DNA of 51,446 nucleotides from Xenococcaceae cyanobacterium MO_188.B32 (GCA_030065635.1 JASJDJ010000024.1:1-51446); one strand, 5' to 3'. Positions 16,466 through 26,407 are shown, counted from the first letter of the stretch. The notes: a model not told the origin generated them from the letters alone. Numbers and translations are program-made.

Positions 16466-18682
16466 TTAAACAGATTTAATTTGGAAATCTAGATCGGAAA
16501 TGCCTATTTTTTGACTGCCAGGATTAGAAATAGCATCATCAGTAGAGAAATATTTGATTTCTAGTGCAGACACTTCGGTACTACCAAAACTAATATTGAT
16601 ATTACCCCCCTCACTAGTACTATTAGCACCAGCATTACCTCTACCTTCAAATCCATTCATATAGGGTTCGTTATCTGCCATGACATTATTGCCAGTGAGA
16701 ATTTCTACTCCTGAGAGGTTCTTAATATTCACCCCATCAGCATAGATTTCGACTCCGTCATCAAATTTCTTACCACTACCCTGGTCTACATCCAAAATCG
16801 AGAATGTCAGACCTGTCACAGCTTTATTAAATTTGAGATCTAATTTAATGAGGTCATCAGGGTCATCCTTACTGTTATCAAAACCAAGAGACAAGTAACC
16901 TTTGTGATTGCCTAATATGCCACTATCGTAGGTGACGTAATCTTTTTCGTTCACATGGGGAGTAAAGCTACCACCATCAGTGATAATGCTCCAATCGACT
17001 GTAGCAGTTACACCATTACCCAGATCCAAAGATGAATCGGGAGCAACAGCACTCTCGTCTTGGAAGCCCTGCTTTTCCCAGACTAAAGTTCCATCTGCGG
17101 GAGTTGGGTTAGGATTGGGATCTGGATTGGGATTGGGGTTACCACCAGCAGTTAAAATGTTAATGCGATCGCCCGCAGCAACTTTAAAGTAATCTTTGAT
17201 AGTGACAGATTTATTGTTACCTAAATCGATAACGTAGTCATTCCCTTGGGTTGTAGTAGTAAAGTCAGAAACTTTGTATTCTGATAAATCGAGGGTATCT
17301 TTACTATCGGCATCATAAATAACATCATTACCCGTCGCTCTACCTTTACCGTAGCCACTAAAAGTATTAGCTCCACCATTGGCAACGATAGTGTCGTCAC
17401 TGCTGGAGTTGACGACATTTTCAATGGTCATGTTGTAAGCCAGAAATGTTCCTCTAGAAGTAGCTTGATATTTTTTGCCACCACTACCACGAGCTTCGTA
17501 CTGAGTATCGAGATAGGCATTTTGAGAAGTAATTACCCCTCCTTGTCTTAAATCAAAAAGATAACCAGATCGATCGAAGCTTAGTTCAGAAAAGTCGAAG
17601 TTATCCTTACCGCCACTATCCCAGACTGTTTGTTTGGAATTAGAGTTTTTATTGCCAAAAAATTCACCCCCAATGGTATATTCATCAATCTTGGCAAATT
17701 TGTAAGTAGTATTCTCTCCATGATAATCGGCAGCCCCATAGAGATACTGTAAGGCTCTGATGTCATAAGCCATCGGTGTAATCGTCCCAGAATAGTGTTG
17801 AGTACTTCTGAGACGGTTATAAGACAGTATCGAATGATTGCTGTTGTCGTCAGCATAAGGTAAAAATACGCCTGACTGACCGCCATTACTAGAGCCGTTG
17901 TAGTTACCTGGGTGTTTGAGGTTTAGCGCGTGAAGACTTTCATGAATGAGAGTTTCGTAACGATAATCCCCAGGCTTCGTATTATCTTCACTCTGCTTAT
18001 CTTTAATTGAATTGATATTCAAATGAATATCACCACCTTTGAACCTATCGTTGCGAGAATTCTGATATTTGTAGGGAACTTTGGTGTAGGCGGTAGAAGG
18101 GCCATCGGAATACAGATAGCGGATTTGACCGAAATTGTCTCCAGCATCTGATACTTCCTGGAAATTAATAGGTATATATCTTTCAAAGCTTTCTAGAATG
18201 TTGCGAAGACGATTCTTGATAAAATCTGGTATCTCTTTAGCATTACCTTCGCTTCCGTAGTAACTGCCACCATCGAAAAAGCTATAAGTAATCGTGTTAG
18301 TAGTCCACTTTGCAGGATATAGTAAAGCGTCAATATCCCTATTTCCCGAGTAAGGAACAGAAGTAGTAACTGCTTCTGCTGAAGCTGAAGCAAATAGAGG
18401 TGTATTTGTATTTAAACTACTATTTGTATCGGTAGTTGTACCAAACTCAAAGTCAGGAGCGATCGCACCACAACAATCAGGGCAATCACAACCAGACGAA
18501 TCGAGGGAATTTTGTCTTTCTTGTTGAGGAGTTCCAATCCAACCAGAAAGTTGATTTGAATTATTCTTTATAAGATCCGTAATATCTCCAAATTTATTCG
18601 ATTCAATATCGATATTAGACAATTTGTCTGGCTCAAACTCCTTAATTACATTCTTGTCTGAGTTAATACTATTATTATTCAT
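16466..18682 (-). CDS. Exported metzincin (serralysin-like) metalloprotease
   Basis: Zinc protease of the M10/serralysin type. Of 738 residues, about 105-320 form the protease: HESLHALNLKHP gives zinc ligands His247, His251, His257 and catalytic Glu248. The usual Gly of HExxHxxGxxH is Asn254, and the Met-turn reads SILSY (284-288) with Leu instead of Met. A Peptidase_M10_C/RTX-like segment follows (DDTIVANGGANTFSGYG, DSKDTLDLSEY), then an Asn/Pro-rich linker around 515-530 and a C-terminal beta-rich domain of some 200 residues. There is no classical signal peptide. The N-terminal 100 residues are disordered and contain GCDCPDCC (Cys65, 67, 70, 71). Export is inferred from the family, which uses type I secretion. 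Confidence 0.85.
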   Translation of the reverse strand: MNNNSINSDKNVIKEFEPDKLSNIDIESNKFGDITDLIKNNSNQLSGWIGTPQQERQNSLDSSGCDCPDCCGAIAPDFEFGTTTDTNSSLNTNTPLFASASAEAVTTSVPYSGNRDIDALLYPAKWTTNTITYSFFDGGSYYGSEGNAKEIPDFIKNRLRNILESFERYIPINFQEVSDAGDNFGQIRYLYSDGPSTAYTKVPYKYQNSRNDRFKGGDIHLNINSIKDKQSEDNTKPGDYRYETLIHESLHALNLKHPGNYNGSSNGGQSGVFLPYADDNSNHSILSYNRLRSTQHYSGTITPMAYDIRALQYLYGAADYHGENTTYKFAKIDEYTIGGEFFGNKNSNSKQTVWDSGGKDNFDFSELSFDRSGYLFDLRQGGVITSQNAYLDTQYEARGSGGKKYQATSRGTFLAYNMTIENVVNSSSDDTIVANGGANTFSGYGKGRATGNDVIYDADSKDTLDLSEYKVSDFTTTTQGNDYVIDLGNNKSVTIKDYFKVAAGDRINILTAGGNPNPNPDPNPNPTPADGTLVWEKQGFQDESAVAPDSSLDLGNGVTATVDWSIITDGGSFTPHVNEKDYVTYDSGILGNHKGYLSLGFDNSKDDPDDLIKLDLKFNKAVTGLTFSILDVDQGSGKKFDDGVEIYADGVNIKNLSGVEILTGNNVMADNEPYMNGFEGRGNAGANSTSEGGNINISFGSTEVSALEIKYFSTDDAISNPGSQKIGISDLDFQIKSV

Positions 18683-18736
18683 TAGACTATTCTTCTCACT
18701 AAAGTCTTCGTATAATTACTTACTTAGTTACTATCG

Positions 18737-18782
18737 TTAGTAGTTAGTAGTTAGTAGTTAGTAATTAGTAATTAGTAATTAA
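18737..18782. repeat. Heptamer tandem repeat, unit TTAGTAR
   Basis: Three copies of TTAGTAG are followed by three of TTAGTAA and a partial copy, in the divergent gap between the protease and dpsA. The clean switch from G to A between the two halves suggests growth by block duplication. Confidence 0.9.
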
Positions 18783-18836
18783 TACGACAAGAGTCTTATG
18801 CTAATGAAAACTGCTCTCAATTCGGGATAGTTGCTT

Positions 18837-18854
18837 AAGATTCTCAATAATCTT
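18837..18854. promoter_or_regulatory. Inverted repeat upstream of dpsA, possible operator
   Basis: AAGATT (18837-18842) and AATCTT (18849-18854) form a perfect dyad with a six-base spacer, about 90 bases before the dpsA start. A possible extended -10 element TGCTAGCAT lies further downstream near 18881-18889. The dyad could bind a repressor such as a Fur/PerR-type protein, but it does not match a consensus well. Confidence 0.3.
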
Positions 18855-18940
18855 TTTTTGTTCGCAATAAGAAATTTTGTGCTAGCATGACATTGTCAAT
18901 AAGCTTCATTTAATGAAAGCGAGAGGAGAACACTAATAAT

Positions 18941-19486
18941 ATGTCTACTAAACAAGGTTTGTTGCTTCCTTTTGGTGAAGTAGGAGAAAACCCAGTCTTA
19001 CTAGAAAAAACTGTTACCGAACCAGTTTGTGAAGGGTTGAATATTGCTTTGGCTAGCTTCCAAGCATTATATATACAGTATCAAAAACACCACTTTGTTG
19101 TTGAAGGGGCAGAATTCTATTCTCTGCATCAATTTTTTGAAGAGAGTTATGATGCTACTAAAGGTCACGTTCATGACTTGGGAGAGCGTTTAAATGGATT
19201 AGGGGGTGTTCCTGTAGCTAGTTTTACTAAGCTAGCAGAATTATGCTGCTTTGAACCAGAAGCTGATGGCATTTATGATTGTCGCCAAATGGTTGTCAAC
19301 GATTTGGCAGCAGAACAAACCATAATTCAATTGATACGCCGTCTTGCAGCTCAAGCAGAAAGTTTAGGCGATCGCGCTAGTCGCTATCTGTACGAGCAAA
19401 TCTTGCTGAAAACTGAAGAAAGAGCTTATCATTTAGATCATTTCCTGGCCCACGATAGCTTAACTTTGGGATTTATCAACAATTAA
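18941..19486 (+). CDS. dpsA: DpsA, DNA-binding ferritin-like protein with His-type ferroxidase site
   Basis: Dps proteins form dodecameric shells that oxidise and store iron with peroxide and protect DNA. The 181-residue product has the Dps four-helix core with [20 protein letters not shown] and [15 protein letters not shown]. The ligand four residues before the conserved Glu of LGER, Asp in E. coli Dps, is His here. This matches the cyanobacterial variants (T. elongatus DpsA, Nostoc Dps4) described with His-rich ferroxidase centres. A strong Shine-Dalgarno sequence (GAGAGGAG, about 18920-18929) precedes the ATG. It is monocistronic, ending at a clear terminator. No extended basic tail for DNA binding is seen. 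Confidence 0.93.
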   Translation: MSTKQGLLLPFGEVGENPVLLEKTVTEPVCEGLNIALASFQALYIQYQKHHFVVEGAEFYSLHQFFEESYDATKGHVHDLGERLNGLGGVPVASFTKLAELCCFEPEADGIYDCRQMVVNDLAAEQTIIQLIRRLAAQAESLGDRASRYLYEQILLKTEERAYHLDHFLAHDSLTLGFINN

Positions 19487-19510
19487 AATCTAAAAAAATT
19501 AAAACACAAA

Positions 19511-19541
19511 AAAAGGTGGGTAAAAGTCCCACCTTTTGTAT
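19511..19541 (+). terminator. Rho-independent terminator of dpsA
   Basis: AAAAGGTGGG (19511-19520) pairs with CCCACCTTTT (19528-19537) and is followed by a T-rich tail (TTTTGTATTT). It lies 25 bases after the dpsA stop. The complementary A-run makes it potentially bidirectional, serving the convergent small membrane protein gene too. Confidence 0.85.
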
Positions 19542-19562
19542 TTCTAGATACAGATATTATTA

Positions 19563-19805
19563 TTATTTTCTCAGATGGCGATAAAGAGCTCCACTCAGGC
19601 GATCGCCGAACCAAGGCCAAGTGATGGCAATTAGAGCAACGATACCTAATTTAACGAATAAAGGAGCAAGGGGAAAACTAAAAGCAAAAATTATAGCTCC
19701 TAATATAGTAACAGATTGAAGACCTTCTTCATCTGGAGCTAAAGAAGCAAGAATCATAACTATAGTAGCGATTACTAACCCGAAACAAGCGACAGTTGCA
19801 CCCAT
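19563..19805 (-). CDS. Small hypothetical membrane protein
   Basis: An 80-residue protein with about three hydrophobic segments (residues 3-22, 32-50 and 51-66) and a basic C-terminus, RHLRK. The charged loop APDEEG lies between the first two helices. I do not recognise the family. Its full-length frame, ATG, hydrophobic pattern and position in an otherwise empty gap make it a credible gene. It converges on dpsA and probably shares its terminator hairpin. Confidence 0.6.
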   Translation of the reverse strand: MGATVACFGLVIATIVMILASLAPDEEGLQSVTILGAIIFAFSFPLAPLFVKLGIVALIAITWPWFGDRLSGALYRHLRK

Positions 19806-20219
19806 AATTATATTTTTCAGAATTAATTGGTAATTTGGCAGACTATTATTAGTAATTGTTTAAATTTGACTTAATGCAAATCCTTATTAATAACCAAATT
19901 CGATCGATTTAAAATACATCTCATCATCAATTGAATATAAAAAAAATCCGCTCATTTGCCAATAAGAATATTAAGTTAAAGTCAATTACTTATTATGAAA
20001 AAAAATTTTACGACCGTTCAAGAATAATCATAAAAGCTTTACAATTATTATCCCTTCTTTTGTGCTTTTTAACCGATAACAGTTAAAAAAATTAAACTCT
20101 AGTTAGAAAGAGTTGGTAAATCAGACAATGCCAATATGTGAAAATAGCTTGCAAATAGATGAGTAAGTCTACTACAGTTATATATTGCTAGGTTCTGGAA
20201 TTTATAAAGCGCGATCGCT
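19806..20219. other. Intergenic region upstream of chlD
   Basis: About 410 AT-rich bases separate the divergent small membrane protein and chlD. No coding frame, repeat array or RNA motif was recognised. A HIP1-type GCGATCGC ends just before the chlD ATG. Confidence 0.5.
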
Positions 20220-22235
20220 ATGTCTGTTGTTACAACTTCTCCTGTAAGCTTAAATTTTCCTCTTACTGCTGTAGTGGGACAAGAAGCAATTAAACTTGCC
20301 TTATTATTAGCAGCAGTAGACCCGAATTTGGGAGGAGTGGCGATCGCGGGTAGACGGGGTACAGCTAAATCGGTGATGGCAAGAGCAATTCACAGTCTTC
20401 TGCCTCCTATTGAAGTAATCAAAGATTCTTTATTCAACTGCGACCCGACTAAACCAGCAGAATGGGATGATGATACCCAGGCAAAATATGGCAATACTAA
20501 TTTAGAAAATATACCTACAGAAATTATTCCTGCACCTTTTGTGCAAATTCCTTTAGGAGTTACAGAAGATCGGTTATTAGGTTCGGTAGATGTAGAAGAG
20601 TCGGTAAAGAGAGGAGAACCTGTTTTCCAACCAGGATTATTGGCCCAGGCACATCGCGGGGTTTTATACATCGATGAAATTAATCTTTTAGACGACCAAA
20701 TTTCCAATCAATTACTAACAGTGCTTACTGAGGGACGTAACGTAATTGAAAGAGAGGGTATTAGTTTTCAACATCCTTGTCAACCGATATTAATCGCTAC
20801 CTATAACCCAGAAGAAGGCGCATTAAGAGAACATCTATTAGATAGAATTGCCATTACCCTTTCTGCTGACGGGATATTATCTTTAGATCGACGAGTACAA
20901 GCAGTCGATCGAGTTATTGAATATGCTAATTCTCCATTACAATTTATCCGTCAATACGACGAAGATATAGATAGTTTAAAAACCGATATTATTTTGGCAC
21001 GGGAATGGCTAAAAGATGTAGAGATTAGTCACGATCAGATCCTCTATCTAGTACAAGAAGCCATTAGAGGTAGTGTAGAAGGACATCGAGCGGAATTGTT
21101 TGCAGTTAGAGTTGCCAAAGCAGCAGCAGCGATCGAAGGGCGCAATACTGTAAATGCCGACGATTTACGCAAAGCGGTAGAACTAGTTATTGTTCCTCGC
21201 GCTACCACTATCGAAACACCACCAGAAGAAACACCACCCCCACCACCTCCACCACCCCCAACACCTCAAGACGAATCGGATCGAGATAAAGAAGAAGAGG
21301 AAGAAAAAGAAGACGAAGAAGACAAAGAACAAGAACCACCAACCATTCCCGAAGAATTTGTCTTTGATATTGAAGGAGTAGTTCTCGATCCTAGTGTCCT
21401 CTACTTTGCTCAAATGGCAAAGCGTCAGGGCAAGTCGGGTAATCGTAGCCTTATTTTCTCGGACGATCGCGGACGTTATATTAAACCCATGTTACCTAAG
21501 GGTAAAGTGAGAAGAATTGCTGTGGATGCTACCCTGCGGAGTGCTGCTCCCTATCAAAAAGCAAGGCGCAAACGCTATCCTGGGCGTAAAGTAATTGTAG
21601 AACAAGGTGATATTAGGGCAAAAAGATTAGCTAGAAAAGCAGGTTCTTTAATTGTTTTTGTGGTAGATGCTTCTGGTTCTATGGCACTCAATCGGATGCA
21701 GTCGGCAAAAGGGGCAGTAATGCGTTTGCTAACTGAAGCTTACGAAAATCGCGACCAAATTTCTTTAATTCCCTTCCGTGGTGAGCGAGCAGATGTATTA
21801 CTCCCTCCCACTCGATCGATTACTATGGCGCGGGGACGTTTGGAAACTTTGCCCTGTGGTGGTGGTTCTCCTTTAGCCCACGGCTTAACTCAAGCGGTTC
21901 ATGTAGGGATGAACGCTCAGATGTCTGGAGATATTGGGCAAGTAGTGATTGTGGCTATTACCGATGGTAGGGGAAATATTCCTTTATCTCGTTCTTTAGG
22001 CGAAACGATGCCAGAAGGCGAAAAACCCGATATTAAAGGAGAATTATTAGATATTGCGGGTAAAATTCGCGGTTTAGGCATGAAGTTATTGGTAATTGAT
22101 ACAGAGAGTCGTTTTGTCTCTACTGGTTTTGCCAAAGAACTAGCTAAAAATGCTGGAGGTACCTATTACCATTTACCCAAAGCTAATGACAGAGCGATCG
22201 CGGATATGGCAAGAGGCGCGATTTCTAATTTGTGA
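20220..22235 (+). CDS. chlD: Magnesium chelatase subunit ChlD
   Basis: ChlD with ChlI and ChlH inserts Mg2+ into protoporphyrin IX, the first committed step of chlorophyll synthesis. The 671-residue product has an N-terminal AAA+ domain related to ChlI ([18 protein letters not shown], then [12 protein letters not shown] as Walker B), a linker at about residues 337-380 consisting of a nine-proline run followed by a Glu/Asp/Lys-rich stretch, and a C-terminal von Willebrand A domain with the MIDAS motif DASGSM near residue 483. Length and domain order are standard. The ATG follows a HIP1 site directly, and no clear Shine-Dalgarno sequence is seen. Confidence 0.97.
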   Translation: MSVVTTSPVSLNFPLTAVVGQEAIKLALLLAAVDPNLGGVAIAGRRGTAKSVMARAIHSLLPPIEVIKDSLFNCDPTKPAEWDDDTQAKYGNTNLENIPTEIIPAPFVQIPLGVTEDRLLGSVDVEESVKRGEPVFQPGLLAQAHRGVLYIDEINLLDDQISNQLLTVLTEGRNVIEREGISFQHPCQPILIATYNPEEGALREHLLDRIAITLSADGILSLDRRVQAVDRVIEYANSPLQFIRQYDEDIDSLKTDIILAREWLKDVEISHDQILYLVQEAIRGSVEGHRAELFAVRVAKAAAAIEGRNTVNADDLRKAVELVIVPRATTIETPPEETPPPPPPPPPTPQDESDRDKEEEEEKEDEEDKEQEPPTIPEEFVFDIEGVVLDPSVLYFAQMAKRQGKSGNRSLIFSDDRGRYIKPMLPKGKVRRIAVDATLRSAAPYQKARRKRYPGRKVIVEQGDIRAKRLARKAGSLIVFVVDASGSMALNRMQSAKGAVMRLLTEAYENRDQISLIPFRGERADVLLPPTRSITMARGRLETLPCGGGSPLAHGLTQAVHVGMNAQMSGDIGQVVIVAITDGRGNIPLSRSLGETMPEGEKPDIKGELLDIAGKIRGLGMKLLVIDTESRFVSTGFAKELAKNAGGTYYHLPKANDRAIADMARGAISNL

Positions 22236-22296
22236 CAAGGATAAAATAAAGATTGGGATTAATAAAAGCTAATCGCTAATAGCTATTTTGATAATT

Positions 22297-22929
22297 ATGA
22301 ATGTTCCGACATTACAAACAAGAGCTAATAGTTTCTTTGATTCTTTAGATGCTCTTACTCATAATCTATCTAGGGAAGATCAGATATACATTGCTACAGA
22401 TATATCTTGGGAACAATACGAACAAATTACCAAAGATTTGCCAGAAAGATCTGGTTATCGCATTTCCTATGCAAAAGGAACACTGACAATTATGTCTCCT
22501 GGTAGAAACCATGAAAAAATCAAAGAGCATATTAGTGGATTACTAGAAGCCTATTTACAAGAAGTAGAAATCGATTATTATCCTCTTGGTTCCACAACCT
22601 TAAAAGTTGAGAAAAAACGAGTAGGGAAGGAACCAGATTCTTGTTACTGTATTGAAACGGAAAAAGAATTTCCTGACTTAGCTATAGAAGTTGTATTTTC
22701 TAGTGGTGGGATTGACAGTCTGGAAATATATAAAAATCTTCAAATTAGAGAAGTATGGTTTTGGCAACAGAACGAACTTAAAATTTATTCTCTAGATAGT
22801 AATAAATATATAGAACTAAAAAGCAGTAAAGTTTTACCAGATTTAGATATTAAATTACTGACAAAATATATTGCACAGCCCAATATTAGATTGGCGATCA
22901 AAGAATTTAGACAAAAACTACAAAAATAA
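22297..22929 (+). CDS. Uma2-family (DUF820) putative endonuclease
   Basis: Uma2 proteins have a PD-(D/E)XK nuclease-like fold, are multiplied in cyanobacterial genomes, and lack a proven role. The 210-residue product shows the family landmarks SYAKGTLTIMSPGRNHEKIK, GKEPDSCYCI, FPDLAIEVVFSSGG and KNLQIREVWFW, which include the candidate catalytic Asp and Glu. The start is ATG 22297 rather than an in-frame TTG at 22288. It follows chlD by 61 bases on the same strand, but co-transcription is uncertain. Some members were suggested to be relics of mobile DNA; nothing here shows that. Confidence 0.88.
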   Translation: MNVPTLQTRANSFFDSLDALTHNLSREDQIYIATDISWEQYEQITKDLPERSGYRISYAKGTLTIMSPGRNHEKIKEHISGLLEAYLQEVEIDYYPLGSTTLKVEKKRVGKEPDSCYCIETEKEFPDLAIEVVFSSGGIDSLEIYKNLQIREVWFWQQNELKIYSLDSNKYIELKSSKVLPDLDIKLLTKYIAQPNIRLAIKEFRQKLQK

Positions 22930-23069
22930 TCTTTTACTTAATATGGTGCAATTTCGCAATTTATTAATTAATTCTGAGCCATTTATTTTTACTTTTAACA
23001 CAGGCAGAGTTAACAACTGAACCTTCAAGATTGTTGAGTCCAACTGCTATAGCTACGTGGCAACAATCA

Positions 23070-24068
23070 TCATTCTTTACTCAATTTTTGTTGAATTTTA
23101 GAGAGCGATCGCTTTAGCCATAACTGCTTTTTCCGCCAGACAGTTAAACCATCGATATTGGGTTTTAATAGCTTACGTCGATCGAAGAACTGATTGATTT
23201 CTGTCAAAATAACCTGTAGCCTTCGGACAATATTTTCAGTCCGATACTCCCTCCAAAACGACTCGGGTAAAGATTGCACTGTAAAATCATTAAGTACGGC
23301 TAAAATCCGTTCGAGATCGTACTCTAAAGAATAGCCAGCAATCTTATGACAATTAAAGCCGGGATCGAGATAGTCAGCTAAGGCACTGTTAACGCTAGAG
23401 AATACTCGACAGCCACAAGCAAGAGCTTCTAAAGGAGGTAAACCAAATCCTTCTGTTACTCCACTTACTCCCCAATATTCGGCTGAATCGTAAAGATAAA
23501 TCTTACTTCGATTGAATAATCCTGCTAAGTCTTCTACGTAACTATCTAACAGTTCTACTTTACAGCGTGACTGCAACTCGGGTACTAATTCTGTCAACAA
23601 GTAAGTGGAAGATTTGCGAGCTTGGACTAGAATATCGATATCTCTTTCTTTACCTAGATTGCTAAACTCATCACCGATTTGATTGGGTAGATAATAAATT
23701 AAAGAATTAGGCGAGCGCTGTCCCCAATAACCCATAGTATTCCGACTAACAGTAACGATCGGAATATCAGCGGGTAGATCGAATCCATAGCCAGCACTAT
23801 GGGCATGATAAATAATATTGGCTACTCCCAATTTTTTAACTAGTTGGGGTACATCGAAACCCCAACTAACGATAAAGATACATTCTTCTAAATTAATATC
23901 TGAGAGTAAATCAGTTAAAAACAGACGATTGGGTTCTCTTTGCCTATAGGTGACAATTTCGGCCGAACAGATTTGTTGTACTAAACTAAATATTTTTAAC
24001 TCTGCCCATAGCCCGCCACCACCAAAATTTCCTGTAGTTCCAGGAAGGAGAAAATATATTTTTCTCAT
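23070..24068 (-). CDS. Family 4 (GT-B) glycosyltransferase
   Basis: Retaining GT-B glycosyltransferase, probably for surface glycans. The 332-residue product begins with MRKIYFLLPG and a glycine-rich NFGGGGLWAE loop, typical of the N-terminal Rossmann domain. Near residues 204-220 it has TEGFGLPPLEALACGC, containing the E-x7-E motif (Glu206, Glu214) of GT4 enzymes that bind the donor nucleotide-sugar. DSAEYWGVSG before it is a known variant in this subgroup. The C-terminal 40 residues are basic. It is monocistronic, followed at its 5' end by clpS on the same strand 51 bases upstream, so a shared transcript is possible. Confidence 0.85.
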   Translation of the reverse strand: MRKIYFLLPGTTGNFGGGGLWAELKIFSLVQQICSAEIVTYRQREPNRLFLTDLLSDINLEECIFIVSWGFDVPQLVKKLGVANIIYHAHSAGYGFDLPADIPIVTVSRNTMGYWGQRSPNSLIYYLPNQIGDEFSNLGKERDIDILVQARKSSTYLLTELVPELQSRCKVELLDSYVEDLAGLFNRSKIYLYDSAEYWGVSGVTEGFGLPPLEALACGCRVFSSVNSALADYLDPGFNCHKIAGYSLEYDLERILAVLNDFTVQSLPESFWREYRTENIVRRLQVILTEINQFFDRRKLLKPNIDGLTVWRKKQLWLKRSLSKIQQKLSKE

Positions 24069-24119
24069 GATCGATTCCAGAAAGAGCCTAACTCTGAACT
24101 ATAGCAAAGCCACTTTGAC

Positions 24120-24413
24120 CTAATCATCTGGTTCGATAGTACTAGTTAAACCATGACTACGAAGAGTTTCACAATAAAATTCTGCATGTTCTAAAGCACA
24201 AGTAATTACTAATGCTATACCATTAGTATGTGCTTCCATCATAATGTCCACCGCTTGGGGCTGAGTCATCCCTGCTACTGTTTTCATCAGGGTTTGCACC
24301 ACGTGTTCCATCGAATTAAAATCATCGTTATGGAGTAAAACACGATAACGAGGTGCAGTTTTGCGGACTGTAGATGATGAAGGTTTTTCAATAACAGAAG
24401 TTTCAACCGACAC
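24120..24413 (-). CDS. clpS: ClpS adaptor protein of the ClpAP/ClpCP protease
   Basis: ClpS delivers N-degron substrates to the Clp protease. The 97-residue product has the diagnostic RVLLHNDDFNSMEHVV (substrate pocket Asn-Asp-Asp), then MTQPQAVDIMMEAHTNGIA with the conserved His, and ALEHAEFYCETLRSHGL. The N-terminal 24 residues are a flexible extension. The start is a GTG at 24413, supported by GGGAG about eight bases upstream; there is no ATG in the region. Cyanobacteria usually have two ClpS forms; this one looks like the canonical ClpS1 by its pocket motif. Confidence 0.95.
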   Translation of the reverse strand: MSVETSVIEKPSSSTVRKTAPRYRVLLHNDDFNSMEHVVQTLMKTVAGMTQPQAVDIMMEAHTNGIALVITCALEHAEFYCETLRSHGLTSTIEPDD

Positions 24414-24646
24414 TAAATTTTCTCCCTTAAATTATTCCTTTCTAGTTATTGGCTAGAGAATCAAGGTAAACTACTATTTTTATATTAGGCATTCTTTCTC
24501 AAAAGAGAAACCACCTATTGAGGCAAAAGATGTTTATTGGTTATTTTTGCTTTTTAACTTCAAGACTAATATGCCTGCTGTCAGAATAACTCAAACTTAT
24601 TTAGAGTGTAAACTAAAAAAGTTAAATTTACTTAATATTTGATTAT

Positions 24647-25555
24647 ATGCGGGTAGTTCCATTAGACGAGAAAACTAATAATCCTGGTACTTATTGGCAG
24701 TGGCGCGGACACTCAATTTATTACGTTAAAGCAGGAGAACAACAACCCAACAGACCTCCTTTGTTGCTAGTTCATGGTTTTGGCGCGTCTACAGACCACT
24801 GGCGTAAAAACATTGCCCAATTACAGCAAGATTTTCAAGTTTGGGCGATCGATCTTTTGGGTTTCGGACGCTCTGCTAAGCCTAATTTGGAATACAGTGG
24901 CAACCTATGGCGGGATCAACTCCATGATTTTATTACCGAGGTTATCGGTCAACCAGCCGTACTAGCAGGGAATTCTCTTGGTGGTTATGCCTGTTTGTGT
25001 GTTGCTGCTCAGCGTCCCGATTCAGCCGTAGGTTTAATTTTACTAAATAGCGCGGGACCTTTTTCCGATACTCAAACTCAACCCAAAGCCAATTGGCTGC
25101 AACAGAGAATTTCTAAACTAACTCGTTCATTTTTTCTACAACCTTGGGCAACTTATTTTCTCTTTCAGTATTTACGTAATCGCTCGATCATTCGTAAGAC
25201 TCTTAAAAAAGTATATCTAGACCACAGTGCTGTTACAGACCAATTAGTAGAAGATATTTATCGTCCATCTTGCGATCGAGGTGCAGCCCAAGTATTTGCT
25301 TCAGTGTTTAAAACACCTCAAGGAGAAAAAATTGATATTTTATTGCAACAAATGACCTGTCCTCTGCTAATGTTATGGGGAGAAAGCGATCCTTGGATTG
25401 ATGCTAGAACCAGAGGGGCGAAATTTCGCCAATATTATCCGCAGCTAACCGAATTTTACCTCAAAGCTGGTCATTGTCCCCACGATGAGATTCCCGAACA
25501 GGTAAATAATGCGATCCATTCTTGGGTCTTATCTGTCAGCGATCGAGGTTTTTAA
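24647..25555 (+). CDS. Alpha/beta-fold hydrolase
   Basis: Serine hydrolase of 302 residues. The oxyanion-hole motif LLLVHGFGASTDHW (residues 39-52), nucleophile Ser110 in AGNSLGGYA, acid in WGESDPWID and His in AGHCPHDEIPE make a full triad. A helical lid occupies about residues 140-225. The GNSLGGYA elbow and PWA in the lid recall the plastid and cyanobacterial group containing pheophytinase and chlorophyll dephytylase, so a chlorophyll-related esterase is possible, but many relatives are uncharacterised. The DUF2993 gene follows within 60 bases and may be co-transcribed. Confidence 0.9.
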   Translation: MRVVPLDEKTNNPGTYWQWRGHSIYYVKAGEQQPNRPPLLLVHGFGASTDHWRKNIAQLQQDFQVWAIDLLGFGRSAKPNLEYSGNLWRDQLHDFITEVIGQPAVLAGNSLGGYACLCVAAQRPDSAVGLILLNSAGPFSDTQTQPKANWLQQRISKLTRSFFLQPWATYFLFQYLRNRSIIRKTLKKVYLDHSAVTDQLVEDIYRPSCDRGAAQVFASVFKTPQGEKIDILLQQMTCPLLMLWGESDPWIDARTRGAKFRQYYPQLTEFYLKAGHCPHDEIPEQVNNAIHSWVLSVSDRGF

Positions 25556-25615
25556 TTGCGGAGTTCTTCATATTTTGTTACAAAAGAAAAAGATTGTAGC
25601 TCGATAAATAAGTTT

Positions 25616-26407
25616 ATGATTGGTGGCTTTGCTGGATTTAATCAAAATAAGGGTGGTGACTGGGGAGAAAATCTCCTCAACAAAGTTGCGAGCCAAACCA
25701 TCCGCCACCTGTTCACTCGTAGTGAATCAGTTGAGGTTGAAGTTCGCTGTCAACCTTCTAGTAAACTGTTGCAGGGAACTATCGACAGTTTTAAAATGAG
25801 CGGTCGCGGGTTAGTTATTCGTCGTGAGTTTCGCACAGAAGAGATGTCTTTTGAAACCGATGCCGTCTCTCTAGACTTTGGTTCGGTAATTCAAGGCAAA
25901 ATTGCTCTCAAACAACCAACTCAGGCGATCGCTCAAGTAAAATTAACTCAAAGCGATATAAATAAATCTTTTCAAGCAGAATTAGTCCGCAAGCGTCTAG
26001 AAAATCTCTCTTTACCTGCTTTAGAAGAAATATCAGGAGGAAAGCCTGTTTCTTTTACTGATGTAGAAGTGCAACTTTTACCAAAAAACGAGATTAAACT
26101 TTTTGCTAAAGCGAGTTGGAATAACACCTCTGTTCCTATCAGTCTTCGTTGTACTCTAGCTGTGGAAAGAAGAAAGCGAATTTTATTCGAAAATGTTCGA
26201 TTTGAAGCCAATGATATTCCCGAAGACTCCCAAGAAATATCCAAAAAACTAGCCGAAGCTTTAGGGGAAATTTTGAACAATATGGTAGATTTAGACCGTT
26301 TTAACCTCGATGGGGTCAAAATGCGCTTAAATCGCCTAGAAACGAAAGGAAAAAGTTTACTTTTTAGCGGTTATGCTCAAATTGAAAGAGTTCCTCAAAA
26401 TCCATAA
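25616..26407 (+). CDS. DUF2993 (LmeA-like) phospholipid-binding domain protein
   Basis: DUF2993 proteins are predicted tubular lipid-binding proteins, and LmeA is the studied actinobacterial member. The product (263 residues from this start) shows the family pattern: LLNKVASQTIRHLFTRSESVEVEV at the start of the domain, KMSGRGLVIRREFRTEEMSFETD, and LDFGSVIQGKIALKQPTQAIAQVKLTQSD. I choose ATG 25616; a longer frame from TTG 25556, one base after the hydrolase stop, has a poorly conserved-looking extension. There is no signal peptide, so it may act on the inner membrane face. It is probably co-transcribed with the hydrolase. Confidence 0.82.
   Translation: MIGGFAGFNQNKGGDWGENLLNKVASQTIRHLFTRSESVEVEVRCQPSSKLLQGTIDSFKMSGRGLVIRREFRTEEMSFETDAVSLDFGSVIQGKIALKQPTQAIAQVKLTQSDINKSFQAELVRKRLENLSLPALEEISGGKPVSFTDVEVQLLPKNEIKLFAKASWNNTSVPISLRCTLAVERRKRILFENVRFEANDIPEDSQEISKKLAEALGEILNNMVDLDRFNLDGVKMRLNRLETKGKSLLFSGYAQIERVPQNP

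Noticed and set aside
21183-21413. ORFs on both strands across the chlD linker
   Set aside because: They are shadows of the polyproline and acidic linker of ChlD, which gives long open frames by composition only.
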